DNA from: Paraspadella gotoi
Lineage: Eukaryota > Chaetognatha
DNA length: 64,000 bases
Assembly (NCBI GenBank): GCA_051294375.1
Contig: CM119266.1
Location: forward strand, 23,446,413 to 23,510,412
Direction of reading: 5' to 3'
Positions 1 to 11,980 of the stretch are shown here, piece by piece. The notes beneath the pieces are model-generated. The model was not told where the DNA came from, searched no databases, and saw nothing but the letters and a program-made list of their open reading frames with translations. Made by a program: the position numbers and the translations under genes. Positions within the stretch are counted from its first letter, which is position 1; each line of letters begins with the position of its first letter.

Positions 1-2858
1 CGTCCAGCTATTATTCGTATCGGAAAACATTTTCTCGTTTTCCTCGGTTCGTTTAAGGAGTTTATGACTTGCGGCAAACAGTCAAGATTAATAGAAGCAA
101 TAGCTTAACTTTACCAACAGAAAATCTCCCGAATGCAAAAAGCAACTCCAGTTCGAACCCGCAACGCCACTTCCTCTTCTCTCACCAACAAGGAACGGTG
201 GCGGATTAGCCGGGCGTGATTCATTGTTTTCGCAGTGGCGGCGGCGGCGGCGGCGGCGTCGGGCGGCGGGATGTTGGCCGTAGGCGACCAACCTGAGCAC
301 CTGCGCAAAAAACGCTCGAGTCATGATGGGGATATTTTTTTCGCGCCACAGAGGGCGCGGAGTGAGTCTGAGGTGAGAGAGAGGAATTCGAGATGAAGAA
401 AGAGAGGAAGAGAAGAGAGAGGGTCTATTGGGAGGTTGTATTTAGTTATAAAGAAGGTATGAAGAGTTTAGAGTTGGCAACTGAATACAGGAATAATGAA
501 TGGAATATGAAAATAAGGAGGACGATAAATTTAAGAGCATAGAATTGAAATAAAGGTTTTGGACTATAAGACAGAAGCGCAGAGCGGAAGATAGACTGGA
601 TAAGAGAAAATTATGAAAAGAGAGAGAAGGCCAGAAGGTATGAGCACAACTGAACGAAACACGGAGGGCAGAACGATCTTTTTGATTGATTCTTTGTGGA
701 TAGGAGTGAGAGTCGCCGTCGAGCAACTGTGAATGGATGTGAAAGAATGAAGACGTGGATTAGTGAAGTCACGATTTAAAAAAGAGGAAAAAACGAGGAA
801 ATGAAACAGAGGGACGTCAATGTCTTTGGGGAGTCGGTGAATAAAAGGAAGAAGAGACGAACGACGCAGAGAAAGAAAGGAACGACAACAAAGGAGAAGA
901 GAGAGAGAGAGAGAGAAGAGAAGAGAGAGAGAGAGAGAAGAGATGAGAGAGAGAGAGAAGAGAGAGAGAGATGAGAGAGAGAGATGAGAGAGAGAGAGCG
1001 ACGTCGGTACAACAGACCGAAAGCCTCGGCAGGCAGGCGGAGTTGGCGCGGAGCCACGGAGAGGCGCGGTAATGATTGATTCTTGGACGAAGCCTTTCCG
1101 CGTTCGGAAACGTCGGGGCGAAGAGATGGAGTCTGTGTGGGGGTTGGAGCCGTTGGTGTAGGTGAGGTGGAGGGAGAGAGGGAAGCTGAGGACGAGTCCG
1201 CTGTCGGCCGAATGCGATCAAAATACCCCTTCCCTCTTGGCATTGATTCTCGGCGCTTTCTCCCTTTACGGAGGCGCTCGGCGATCTGGGCGGTTGGGTT
1301 GGTGGCGTGGTGGCGGCGAATATTGGAGCGGGAGGCGCAGGAGCGCGGAGGTGAGCGGCGAGAGGCAGTCACGTCAGACAGACGCCGATGATCTCGCTAA
1401 CTTTAGTTCGAAGAAAATCAGCCATTAGAGTCATTTCTGATAACGCCCCAAACCTCGCCATCAATTTATTGTCATAGTCTCAATATATAAAGACACTGCA
1501 TAAAATTTTTAAATTCATTTAACTCGCAATTGACACTCACGCTGTCTTGAAAAGTGAGAAAGTTGCTGTTATACAGACTGAGAGCTGAAAAACAAGTTGG
1601 TTGAAATTCGACGAGGTCCCGTTGAATTAAAACTCACAAGCGAGGAGAAAAAAAGAAAAGATTACGAATTACATCTACAAAAATTATACAATTTAGTATA
1701 ATTTAGCTCTAATATAATTAAACAATAAGTAATGTCGATCTCTCTCTGGGAGAGAGAGAGAGAGAGAGAGAGAGACTGAAGGACGAACGATATGTGAAAT
1801 AAAATGATCAGATAAGCCCGGATTTACCTTTTTAATAACGTTTTCGTGACTTTATAACCTTTTTGAAATTTTACAATCTCTATTTTGAAGTTTTGATCGA
1901 CTTTTTATGCAAACAAACGAAGAAGCAGCTCTCTCTCTCCCTCTCTGTTATCTGTTGTTATTCTTTTCTGCATTTTGATGAAAAAAAATCCATCTACATC
2001 TTGGCAGGGTNNNNNNNNNNNNNNNNNNNNNNNNNACAGGTGAGAGAGTAGACGAGAGAAGAAGAGAGAGAAGAGGGAGAGAGATGAGCAAAAGAGAAAA
2101 GAGAGAGATGGAGGAGAGAGAGATGAGAGAGCGTGGATGGGAGAGAGTGCCATCTGCTGTTGATGATTGCACTTTTGTCAGCTCCAGGGCGGCAATTTAT
2201 CCTTGCTCTCCATTTGAACTCTTGAAAATGAAAGAAGGATCTCGAGCGAAGATTGCGATTCTCATCATATTCCGGCGTTCCTCCTCTTCCTCCTCCTCTT
2301 CCTTCTACCGCCTTCCTTCCCGTCGATGACCGCTCGCCCGGATCGGGCTGTTCATTGTCTTCCGGGTCGGCGCCGCTTACCCTCTGACCTGGATTCCTTC
2401 TTACTATTTATTTTCCTGTATTCCGCTGAGTTATAAATTAGAGTCACTACACTGCGTTAGACACTATTCGAATATAAGCACATAAAGCAAACTAATTAAT
2501 CCTTTCACAATCCCTTTGATCCAGTATATTAAATGAAACAAATACTAAAAATATTCATACAAGCAATGGCCGTGACTGTTAGACCGACTATCGTGTTTAA
2601 GGGCTTTAGACCGCCATCTTAATTACAAAATATTGGACACCTTCAACACCCTCTCCAGTATTGTATGCGTATTGTCTATTAATGTAAGAAAAAGTTGATT
2701 TTAACTAAGGCTCCTCAAGTACTTTCGACTCCGCCGCCTCTTCGGCATTTTTCATCATCCTCTGATGCAAAATTCGGTCGTCGTAACCTTATTTCGTTAG
2801 CGCCTCAGAAGTTTCATCGCTGAGTGAATCAATTCACGATTTACCACAATTTTCTGTC
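1..2858. repeat. Tandem block T, copy 1
   Basis: First of three tandem copies. Bases 1-1310 look identical to 2859-4168 at an offset of 2858; beyond that the copies drift by small indels. It holds a GGC-repeat run near 236-266, GA-rich tracts at about 897-1000 and 1745-1775, and a GC-rich stretch at about 1015-1385. Relative to copy 2 it has an extra segment of roughly 330 bases after the second GA tract, containing a 25-N gap (2011-2035). ORFs here are repeat translations, and I see no gene. Duplication by faulty gap filling is more likely than a real tandem array. Confidence 0.85.
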
Positions 2859-5321
2859 CGTCCAGCTATTATTCGTATCGGAAAACATTTTCTCGTTTTC
2901 CTCGGTTCGTTTAAGGAGTTTATGACTTGCGGCAAACAGTCAAGATTAATAGAAGCAATAGCTTAACTTTACCAACAGAAAATCTCCCGAATGCAAAAAG
3001 CAACTCCAGTTCGAACCCGCAACGCCACTTCCTCTTCTCTCACCAACAAGGAACGGTGGCGGATTAGCCGGGCGTGATTCATTGTTTTCGCAGTGGCGGC
3101 GGCGGCGGCGGCGGCGTCGGGCGGCGGGATGTTGGCCGTAGGCGACCAACCTGAGCACCTGCGCAAAAAACGCTCGAGTCATGATGGGGATATTTTTTTC
3201 GCGCCACAGAGGGCGCGGAGTGAGTCTGAGGTGAGAGAGAGGAATTCGAGATGAAGAAAGAGAGGAAGAGAAGAGAGAGGGTCTATTGGGAGGTTGTATT
3301 TAGTTATAAAGAAGGTATGAAGAGTTTAGAGTTGGCAACTGAATACAGGAATAATGAATGGAATATGAAAATAAGGAGGACGATAAATTTAAGAGCATAG
3401 AATTGAAATAAAGGTTTTGGACTATAAGACAGAAGCGCAGAGCGGAAGATAGACTGGATAAGAGAAAATTATGAAAAGAGAGAGAAGGCCAGAAGGTATG
3501 AGCACAACTGAACGAAACACGGAGGGCAGAACGATCTTTTTGATTGATTCTTTGTGGATAGGAGTGAGAGTCGCCGTCGAGCAACTGTGAATGGATGTGA
3601 AAGAATGAAGACGTGGATTAGTGAAGTCACGATTTAAAAAAGAGGAAAAAACGAGGAAATGAAACAGAGGGACGTCAATGTCTTTGGGGAGTCGGTGAAT
3701 AAAAGGAAGAAGAGACGAACGACGCAGAGAAAGAAAGGAACGACAACAAAGGAGAAGAGAGAGAGAGAGAGAGAAGAGAAGAGAGAGAGAGAGAGAAGAG
3801 ATGAGAGAGAGAGAGAAGAGAGAGAGAGATGAGAGAGAGAGATGAGAGAGAGAGAGCGACGTCGGTACAACAGACCGAAAGCCTCGGCAGGCAGGCGGAG
3901 TTGGCGCGGAGCCACGGAGAGGCGCGGTAATGATTGATTCTTGGACGAAGCCTTTCCGCGTTCGGAAACGTCGGGGCGAAGAGATGGAGTCTGTGTGGGG
4001 GTTGGAGCCGTTGGTGTAGGTGAGGTGGAGGGAGAGAGGGAAGCTGAGGACGAGTCCGCTGTCGGCCGAATGCGATCAAAATACCCCTTCCCTCTTGGCA
4101 TTGATTCTCGGCGCTTTCTCCCTTTACGGAGGCGCTCGGCGATCTGGGCGGTTGGGTTGGTGGCGTGGTGGCGGGATATTGGCGGCGCAGGAGCGCGGAG
4201 CGTGAGCGGCGAAGAGGCCAGTCACGTCAGACAGACGCCGATTGATCTCGCTAACTTTAGTTCGAAGAAAATCAGCCATTAGAGTCATTTCTGATAACGC
4301 CAAAGCCCACGCCATCATTTATTGTTGTCTCTATATAAAGACACTGCATAAAATTTTTAAATATCATTTAACTCGCATTGACACTCACGCTGTCTTGAAA
4401 AGTGGAAAGTTGCTGTTAATACAGACTGAGAGCTGAAAAACAATGGTTGAAATTCGACAAGGTCAAGTGAATTAAAATCACAAGCGAAGAGAAAAAAAGA
4501 AAAGATTACGAATTACATCTACAAAATTATACAATTAGTATAATTTATCTAATATAATAAAACAAGTAAGTAATGTCGATCTCTCTCTGGAGAGAGAGAG
4601 AGAGAGAGAGAGCGTGGATGGGAGAGAGTGCCATCTGCTTTGATGATTGCATTTGTCAGCTCCCAGGGCGGCCATTTATCCTTGCTCTCCATTTGACTCT
4701 GAAAATGAAGAAGGATCCTCGAAGCGAAGATGCGATTCTCATCATATCTCCGGCGTCCTCCTCTTCCTCCTCCTCCTCCTTCTCACCCCTTCCTCCCCGT
4801 CGATGAACCGCTCGCCCGGATCGGGTGTTCATCTGGTCTTCGGTCGGCGCCCTTACCTCTGACCTGGATTCCTTCTTACTATTTATTCCTCGTATTCCCT
4901 GAGTTATAAAATTAGAGTCACTACACTGGTTAGACATCTATTCGAATATAAGCACTAAAGCAAACTAATTAATCCTTTCACAATCCTTTACTCCAGTATA
5001 TTAAATGAAACTAATACTAAAAATATTCATACAAGAATGGCCTTGACTGTAGACCGACTATCGTGGGTTAAGGGCTTTAGACCGCCATTCTTATTACAAA
5101 ATATTGACACCTCAACACCCTCTCACAGTATTGTATGGTATTGTCTATTAGATGTAAGAGAAAGTTGATTTTTAACTTAAGGCTCCTCAGTACTTCGACT
5201 CCTCCCGCCTCTCGGCATTTTTCATCATCCTCTGATGCAAAATTCGGTCGTCGACCTTTTTCGTTACGCCTCAGAAGTTTCATCGCTGAGTGAATCAACT
5301 TCACGATTTACCACAATTTCG
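2859..5321. repeat. Tandem block T, copy 2
   Basis: Direct copy of the preceding block, without the extra segment and without a gap. The first 1.3 kb match copy 1 base for base as far as I can read. The rest differs by scattered one-base insertions and deletions, as in raw long-read sequence. No gene is seen. The apparent ORFs with poly-Ser/Leu runs come from GA/CT tracts around 3,755-3,855. Confidence 0.85.
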
Positions 5322-6230
5322 CCGTCCAGCTATTATCCTATCGGAACCATTTTCTCGTTTTTCGTGGTTCGTTTAAGGTTTATGACTGCGGCAAAAGTAA
5401 GAAGTTAATAGAAGGCAATAGTAACTTTAACCACAGAATATCTCCCGAACTGGCAAAAGCAACTCCAGTTCGAACCCGCAACGCCACTTCCTCTTCTCTC
5501 ACCAACAAGGAAGGTGGCGATAGCGGGCGTGATTCATTTTTTTCGCAGGTGGCGGCGGCGGCGGCGGCGGCTGCGGCGGCGGATGTTGGCGGTAGGGACC
5601 AACCTGAGCACCTGGCGCAAAAACGCTCGAGTCATGATTGATATTTTTTTCGCGCCACAGAGGGCGCGGAGTGGAGTCTGAGGGTTGAGAGAGGAATTCG
5701 AGATGAAATAAAGAGGAAGAAGAGAGAGGGTCTATTGGGGAGGTTGTATTTAGTTGATAAAGAGGGATGAAGAGTTGGTAGAGTTTGCAAACTGAATAAG
5801 GAATATGGAATGGAATATGAAAATAAGGAGGACGATAAATTTAAGAGCATAGAAATTGAAATAAAAGGTTTGGACTATAAGACAGAAGCGCAGAGGCGGA
5901 AGGATAGACTGGATAGAGAAAATATGAAAAGAGAGAGAAGGCAGAAGGTATGAGCACAACTGAGACTAAGACAACGGAGAGAACGATCTTGTTTGATTGA
6001 TTCTTGTGGAAGGAGTGAGAGTCGCCGTCGAGTCAACTGTGAATGATGTGAAAGAATGAAGGACGTGATTAGGGAAAGTCAGGTCTTGAAATAAGGGAGG
6101 CAAAAAAACGGAGGAAAAGAGAACAGAGGAGTTCAAGTCTTTGGGAGTCGGTGAATAAAAGGAAGAAGAGACGAACGACGAGAAAGAAAGGGAACGACAA
6201 CAAAGGAGAAAGAGAGAGAGAGGAGAGAGA

Positions 6231-6271
<41 letters not shown>

Positions 6272-7019
6272 CGAGGTCGGTACAACACAGACCAGAAAGC
6301 CTCGCAGGAGCGGAGTGGCCGCGGAGCCCGAGGAGAGGCGCGGCGTAATGATTGATTCTTGGACCGAAGCCTTTCGCGTCGGAAACGTCGGGGGCGAATA
6401 GAGGGAGTCTGTGTGGGGGAGTTGGAGCCGTTGGTGTAGGGTGAGGGAGGGAGAGAGGGNNNNNNNNNNNNNNNNNNNNNNNNNNNNNNNNNNNNNNNNN
6501 NNNNNNNNNNNNNNNNNNNNNNNNNNNNNNNNNNNNNNNNNNNNNNNNNNNNNNNNNNNNNNNNNNNNNNNNNNNNNNNNNNNNNNNNNNNNNNNNNGCG
6601 CGGTGGCGGCGATATATTGGAGCGGGAGGCGGGAGGCGGAGGTGAAAAGCGGGAGAGGCAGTCGCGTCAGACAGACGCCGATGATCTCGCTTAACTTTAG
6701 TTCGGAGAGAAAATCAGCCATAGAGTCATTTCTTGTAACGCCAAAGCCTCGCCATCAAATTATTGGTTGTCTCTATATAATTATAAAGACACTGCATAAA
6801 ATTTTAAATATCATTTTACTCGCAATGACACTCACGCTGTCTTGAAAAGTGGAAAGTTGGTTAATACAGACTGAGAGTGAAAAACAAGTTGGGTGAAATT
6901 CGTACGAGGTCCAGTTGAATTAAAATCACAAGCGAAGAGAAAAAAAAGAAAAGATTACGATTACATCTACATAAATTATACAATTTAGTATAATTTAGTC
7001 TAATATAATAAAACAAGTA
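5322..7019. repeat. Tandem block T, copy 3, error-rich and truncated
   Basis: Third copy, starting at the same cgtccagctattat landmark as the others. It carries many more indels and a 138-N gap (6460-6597) where the other copies have readable GC-rich sequence. It ends near 7019, where new sequence begins after the aaaacaagtaatg landmark. No gene is recognised. Confidence 0.8.
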
Positions 7020-7793
7020 ATGTTGCCTTTTTTCATAGAAAACACAAAACAGTAACTAAGTCTTTTTTTTATAAATATGTCCCTCGAGACAATGATTATG
7101 TTGATATTATTGTCGTCGTTGTCGTCCAAATGCAACCAAAACAAAGCAATCATCTCCCTTCGTAATCGTTCCCCTGGGAGGCCGAGTTCCATTACAGCTT
7201 ATAGAATTCTCGTCACGCTAAATTTAATAAAATCCTACCAAATAGAAAAAAAAAAGCTTTCGTCAGCACCGAAAATAAAAGCAAAGAAAAAAAAAGCGCA
7301 TCAAACGTGTTTTGCTTTGGAATCAGGGAACGAAATTGAAAACGACGCTAGATTTTGTTTTTTTGGTTTTCCTTTCTTTGTTTTATTCTTTCTTTGTTTT
7401 CTAAACTTAAAACAAAAGTGGAACTCATAAATTTAATCGATAGATTGTGAAAATAATTTCTGCTTGCGCCTTCAACGAATCAACATTCGCATAGTTTGAT
7501 TCTCGCTCATGATAAACATCGTCGTTGTCGTCATTTTCGTCGTCGTCGTCGTTTCGGTTTTGTTTCGTCCATTTTCGTTTGGAATTCATGCATCCGTCCG
7601 TCGACCATTAGACCAGCCTCCTGGCTGCCCGTCGTCGTCGTCGTCGTCGTCGTCNNNNNNNNNNTCCCTTTCGATCGCCCCCGCCTTCGCCCCCGCCTCC
7701 CAACCTTCGCCTCACCATATTTCTGGCCCATGGGCCTCCGGTAGCTAGGATTTGTTTTCGCGAATTTGACAGCTTTATAGCTTTATGGCCTTC

Positions 7794-7794
<1 letters not shown>
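7020..7794. other. Intergenic DNA with GTC repeats and a 10-N gap
   Basis: AT-rich single-copy DNA without a recognisable gene. From about 7515 there are interrupted GTC triplets, and at 7631-7654 a pure GTC run that ends directly at a 10-N gap (7655-7664). Low-complexity ORFs in this stretch (poly-Val, poly-Ser, poly-Arg) are triplet-repeat artefacts. Confidence 0.6.

Positions 7795-7878
<84 letters not shown>
7795..7878. repeat. (GAC)n microsatellite
   Basis: About 28 uninterrupted GAC triplets. The ORFs through it read poly-Ser or poly-Arg on the minus strand and are not evidence of a gene. The following 600 bases (7879-8490) are single-copy DNA in which I recognise nothing. Confidence 0.95.
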
Positions 7879-8490
7879 AACGAAGACAACAACGACGAAC
7901 GGGCTGCCTCCGAAAATGACTACCAGTTGACCAGTTAAATTTCAAGGTACCAAAATAACAAAGAATAAACTTGTAACTAATCTTTAAACAACGTTTTCTA
8001 CGTAATGCGGGAGTGACTGACAGAAAACTCTCTCGCCAAGGCGATGCACACGGACCTTCTATTCGCAGAGTTTTCAGATCTCGTGGTCCGAAGTCCTGCA
8101 TCGACTCAAAGCGGTTTTTTTTTCTTCAGAAAGAAATCTCATTCTCACGTAACGAGAGACTCTTTTCGTCGTTCTGATTGGTCGACTCAAAAATTTCGAT
8201 CGACTAATGGGAAAATTGGGCGGCGAATCGTCATCGACGAAAGTATTATGCAACGCGAAGAAAGAATGTGTTCGTGAAAGGATAGAAACAGAGCACGTAA
8301 ATTCCTCAAAACAAAGGTTAGTGGTTAGATAGAAAATGATGAAACTAACCATGACGTTGAGAAAAAAAAACGACGAAGGCAAAAACTGAGAACAACTGCT
8401 CAGCTTGAACTGAAAAATGGACATTTTCTACGAAGAAAATATAATATGAGTAAACTAACTAACGCAAAACCATAAAAAAAAGAAAAAAAT

Positions 8491-8590
<100 letters not shown>

Positions 8591-8665
8591 AAAAAACAAA
8601 AAACAAAAGGAATGTCGAAAGAGGAACTGGGCTGAGACAGAGAAGGAATGGAAAGCCTGTATTCT

Positions 8666-8667
<2 letters not shown>

Positions 8668-8703
<36 letters not shown>
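8668..8703. repeat. (GAC)n microsatellite
   Basis: Twelve GAC units, the second GAC array within 900 bases. Confidence 0.95.
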
Positions 8704-8957
8704 AAGGTCGCCGGTCGTTTCGGTGGGTAGCGATGCAGCGCCGCCGTCCGTCATCTTCGAGAAAGAAAGAAAAAAAAAAGAAAGAAAAAGAGAGGGAGAG
8801 AAAACCCGTCATATTCGAGACATTTTACGAGGCATAAACCTGCCAAAAGTCGAGATTTTCATGAAGAGTCCTCGCCTCCCCTTCGCCTCCCAACTCCACG
8901 AGTTCGAGGCCGGTTCTTCTTCTTTTTTTTATTTTAAGATTCGTCGAACGAGCCAGC

Positions 8958-8959
<2 letters not shown>

Positions 8960-9001
<42 letters not shown>
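8960..9001. repeat. (GA)n microsatellite
   Basis: Pure GA dinucleotide run of about 20 units immediately upstream of the TTTATG-type motif cluster. Confidence 0.95.
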
Positions 9002-9003
<2 letters not shown>

Positions 9004-9019
9004 AAAAGGGGCTGAGAAA

Positions 9020-9131
9020 TTTATGACAATTTATGTGAAGGAAGGGACCGCCTCCCCTTAATTAGCGCCAATGGGTTATGGTCGCTTTACGACTTGTTAT
9101 GGGGCTACGGACCATTTATGTCAAGTTATGG
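9020..9131 (+). promoter_or_regulatory. Cluster of helically spaced TTTATG/TTTACG/GTTATGG motifs
   Basis: Seven related motifs on the plus strand in 112 bases: TTTATGAC (9020), TTTATGTG (9030), GTTATGG (9075), TTTACGAC (9086), GTTATGG (9096), TTTATGT (9115) and GTTATGG (9125). Adjacent starts are mostly 10-11 bases apart, one helical turn. TTTATGAC and TTTACGAC, read in reverse as GTCATAAA and GTCGTAAA, match the known preferred sites of posterior Hox (Abd-B/Hox9-13) and Caudal/Cdx homeodomains. That these are functional binding sites is inference. A weaker CTTATGAC follows at about 9235. Confidence 0.45.
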
Positions 9132-9300
9132 GGGATTTGGACTCGAGTAAAAGAGACGTTGTTCTTTTCTTTATTTTTCCGAGAGGCTTTTTTTATTAAA
9201 TGGGGGAAACGATTCAATTAAGTGGAGGCGATCTCTTATGACTTTCCCTTCAATCAAACTCTGATCGGTCCTGTTTTTTATTTTCGAAAATGTCCGGTAA

Positions 9301-9413
9301 AGCGGACATTGTGGTTCCTCGTTTTGTTTATTTTTTTAGCAGACATTGGGGTTCCTCGTTTTGTTTATTTTTTTTAAGTAGACATTGCGGTTCCTCGTTT
9401 TGTTTTGTTTTTT
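9301..9413. repeat. Three-copy 37-39 bp tandem repeat
   Basis: Three consecutive copies of a unit built on agacattgnggttcctcg followed by a T-rich tail (starts at about 9301, 9338 and 9377). Copies differ by substitutions as well as T-run length, so this looks like a genuine short tandem array. The next 450 bases (9414-9870) are AT- or CT-rich with no recognised feature. Confidence 0.85.
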
Positions 9414-9987
9414 CTTTTTGATTTTTGGTTTATAAATTTCGAGAAGGTTCTCGCAATCTCATGCGTAATTCAAGGGAATGGAGACACTATATTTTGCAGC
9501 TAAGAAGGTCTTTTTAAAATTCATGATTTTCTCAAAAAATATATATCGTAGAGAATTCGGAGAATTTCATGTTTAATATATAGATTTTGAATGAAATACA
9601 TAATTGGTTGTAACAATTTCAGGAAAAGTATTTTCTCTAACAGAAATCTCGTCTGTGTGCTTGGATTCTCTCACTTCGTATTTTCCACTACGCAGACACT
9701 TTCCACTTCCCTCCTTCTACTTCCCATTATCCACTTCCCACTTAAAAACTTTCCATTTCCTACATTCTCTTCCTATTTTCCTCTTTCCAAATTTTTTGCT
9801 TTGCTCTTCCTCGCTTCGCATCTACTTCTTCCTCATCGCTAACGACGACTTTTTTCCCTCTTGCATATGGATTTCTCTCTCTCTCTCTCTCTCTCTCTGC
9901 GCGCGTCCCTGGGCGGACGATCGGGCGGGTCATCGAGGGCGGGCGATTCGCCCATCAAGATCCCGAAATGGGTCATTAGTATTAGAC

Positions 9988-10005
9988 TTTATGACTTTTT
10001 ATGAA
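9988..10005 (+). promoter_or_regulatory. Paired TTTATGA motifs ten bases apart
   Basis: TTTATGAC at 9988 and TTTATGAA at 9998 repeat the pairing seen at 9020/9030. The first again reads GTCATAAA in reverse, a posterior-Hox/Cdx type site. Function is not shown. Confidence 0.35.
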
Positions 10006-10042
10006 CAAGAATCATCTTCTGCTTCCCACCTTTCGTTTTTGC

Positions 10043-10104
<62 letters not shown>

Positions 10105-10106
10105 AA

Positions 10107-10142
<36 letters not shown>
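10043..10142. repeat. (GA)n microsatellite
   Basis: GA dinucleotide tract of about 100 bases with a few interruptions. Confidence 0.95.
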
Positions 10143-10147
<5 letters not shown>

Positions 10148-10202
10148 CGTCGTTAGCCAGGTCCGGATGTAAAACCCGTATAAGATCTCCAGGGGGGGTA
10201 AA

Positions 10203-10376
10203 AAAAAGAGAAAGAAAGTAAGAAAGAAAAAAAGAAAAAAGAAAGAAAGGAAAGAAAAGAAAAAGAAAAGAAAAAGAAAGAAAGAAAGCAAAGAAAGAAA
10301 GAAAGAAAGAAAGAAAGAAATTAGAAAGAAAGAAAGAAAAGAAAGAAAAAAAAATAAAAAAAAATAAAAAAAATGA
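10203..10376. repeat. Imperfect GAAA/A-rich purine tract
   Basis: Purine-only tract of irregular GAAA units passing into A-runs. ORFs here translate as Lys/Glu/Arg or Phe/Leu/Ser repeats and are not genes. Confidence 0.9.
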
Positions 10377-10602
10377 AAAACTAGAGAAAAAGATAGTTGA
10401 AGAGGAAAGCAGTGAGTAAAAGAAACTAAATTTGATTGGTCCAACCGCCGTTTCTGATCAGTTACCTGATTGGTTAAAATAAAAAGCGACCGACGTCACT
10501 TGACCGGGATCTCAAGGTTATTCCGGAATATGTATTAGGAGCTCGGGACGAAAAATGTGAAAAAGAAGGGGGCGATGATTTTCTATTTTTTATACCTTAT
10601 AC

Positions 10603-10626
10603 AGAAAGAGAGAAAGAAAGAAAAAC

Positions 10627-10693
<67 letters not shown>

Positions 10694-10731
10694 AATAAGG
10701 AAAGAAAAAAGAAAAAAAGAAAAAGAGAAAA

Positions 10732-10787
<56 letters not shown>

Positions 10788-10829
10788 AGGAAAGAAAAAA
10801 GAAAAAAAGAAAAAAATAAAAAGAGAAAA

Positions 10830-10888
<59 letters not shown>

Positions 10889-10889
10889 T
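10603..10889. repeat. Long (GAAA)n microsatellite
   Basis: About 290 bases of GAAA repeats interrupted by two similar A-rich patches, giving a higher-order three-part structure. All six-frame ORFs over it are low complexity. The 260 bases that follow (10890-11154) are AT-rich and show nothing recognisable. Confidence 0.95.
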
Positions 10890-11151
10890 AACATGTAAAT
10901 TTGAATTTTTCATAACTGAACCCCGTAGTAAGCTGTGGGCATAATTCATAGGTTTTATTTTTATCTTGCAGCATTCAAGCATTCAAATTTAAAAATATAA
11001 ATCCTATTTATTCATTCTTGAGAACTAAAATTGTTAGTTTAAAACAAACCTATGCCATTCCGCAAGCACAGGCTTTCCCTTTCAACGAATAGTTTTTTAT
11101 CCCCAGAAAATCAGCTTTGCAAGCGTCCGCAACAAAACCAACGAACCAAAC

Positions 11152-11154
<3 letters not shown>

Positions 11155-11193
<39 letters not shown>
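11155..11193. repeat. (CT)n microsatellite
   Basis: CT dinucleotide run of about 19 units. Confidence 0.9.
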
Positions 11194-11194
<1 letters not shown>

Positions 11195-11377
11195 TGCTCT
11201 CCTTCTCTCTCTATCTCTCGTCTCTCTCTGCATCTCGTCACAGCCCACTCTCTCTCCTCCTACTCCATTCTCTTTTCTGTGTGTGCTACTCCTGATGACT
11301 ATTCCTTACATCAATGATCGCCCGTTGTTCCGCATCGTGTTTTTTCTCCACCTTTCCTCCCTCTCTCCTCATATATT

Positions 11378-11447
11378 TGACCCTTCAACTGTGGAGCAAA
11401 TGGCAAAGCTCCCCCTTCCTTTCTTCTCTCTCTCTCTTCTCTCTCTC

Positions 11448-11504
<57 letters not shown>

Positions 11505-11650
11505 TCTCTCTCTCTCTTTCCCATCATTCCCTCCCCATACCCCTTTCCTCGTGATCATTATTCTGTTTTATAGATCATTCATCGTTGACCCTCGAAAGGG
11601 TTCTTTCGAGTCACGGGGTCGCGACTCTTCGCCCCGGTCCCTCGACGTCG
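11378..11650. repeat. Direct duplicate, left copy, next to a 25-N gap
   Basis: Begins tgacccttcaactgtgg, contains a long CT tract and ends with a cgacgtcg motif at the gap (11651-11675). The same sequence recurs to the right of the gap. The copies differ mainly in CT-tract length and single-base indels, pointing to an overfilled gap. Confidence 0.85.
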
Positions 11651-11709
11651 NNNNNNNNNNNNNNNNNNNNNNNNNTCCAATGTCCGTTTTTCTCTTTTCT
11701 CCCGTTTTT

Positions 11710-11747
11710 TGACCCTTCAACTGTGGAGCAAATGGCAAAGCTCCCCC

Positions 11748-11823
<76 letters not shown>

Positions 11824-11980
11824 CTCTCTTACTCTCCTCGTCTCTTTCCATCCATTTCCCTCCCCATACCCCTTTCCTCGTGATCATTATTCTGTTTTAT
11901 AGATCATCATCGTTGACCCTCGAAAGGGTCTTTCGAGTCACGGGGTCGCGACTCTCGCCCCCCGCGTCCCTGGACGTCGC
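11710..11980. repeat. Direct duplicate, right copy
   Basis: Second copy of the segment left of the 25-N gap, with a different CT-tract length. No gene is seen in either copy. Confidence 0.85.

Noticed and set aside
10557-10898. Lys/Glu/Arg-rich ORFs over GAAA repeats
   Set aside because: Direct translation of a tetranucleotide microsatellite in several frames.
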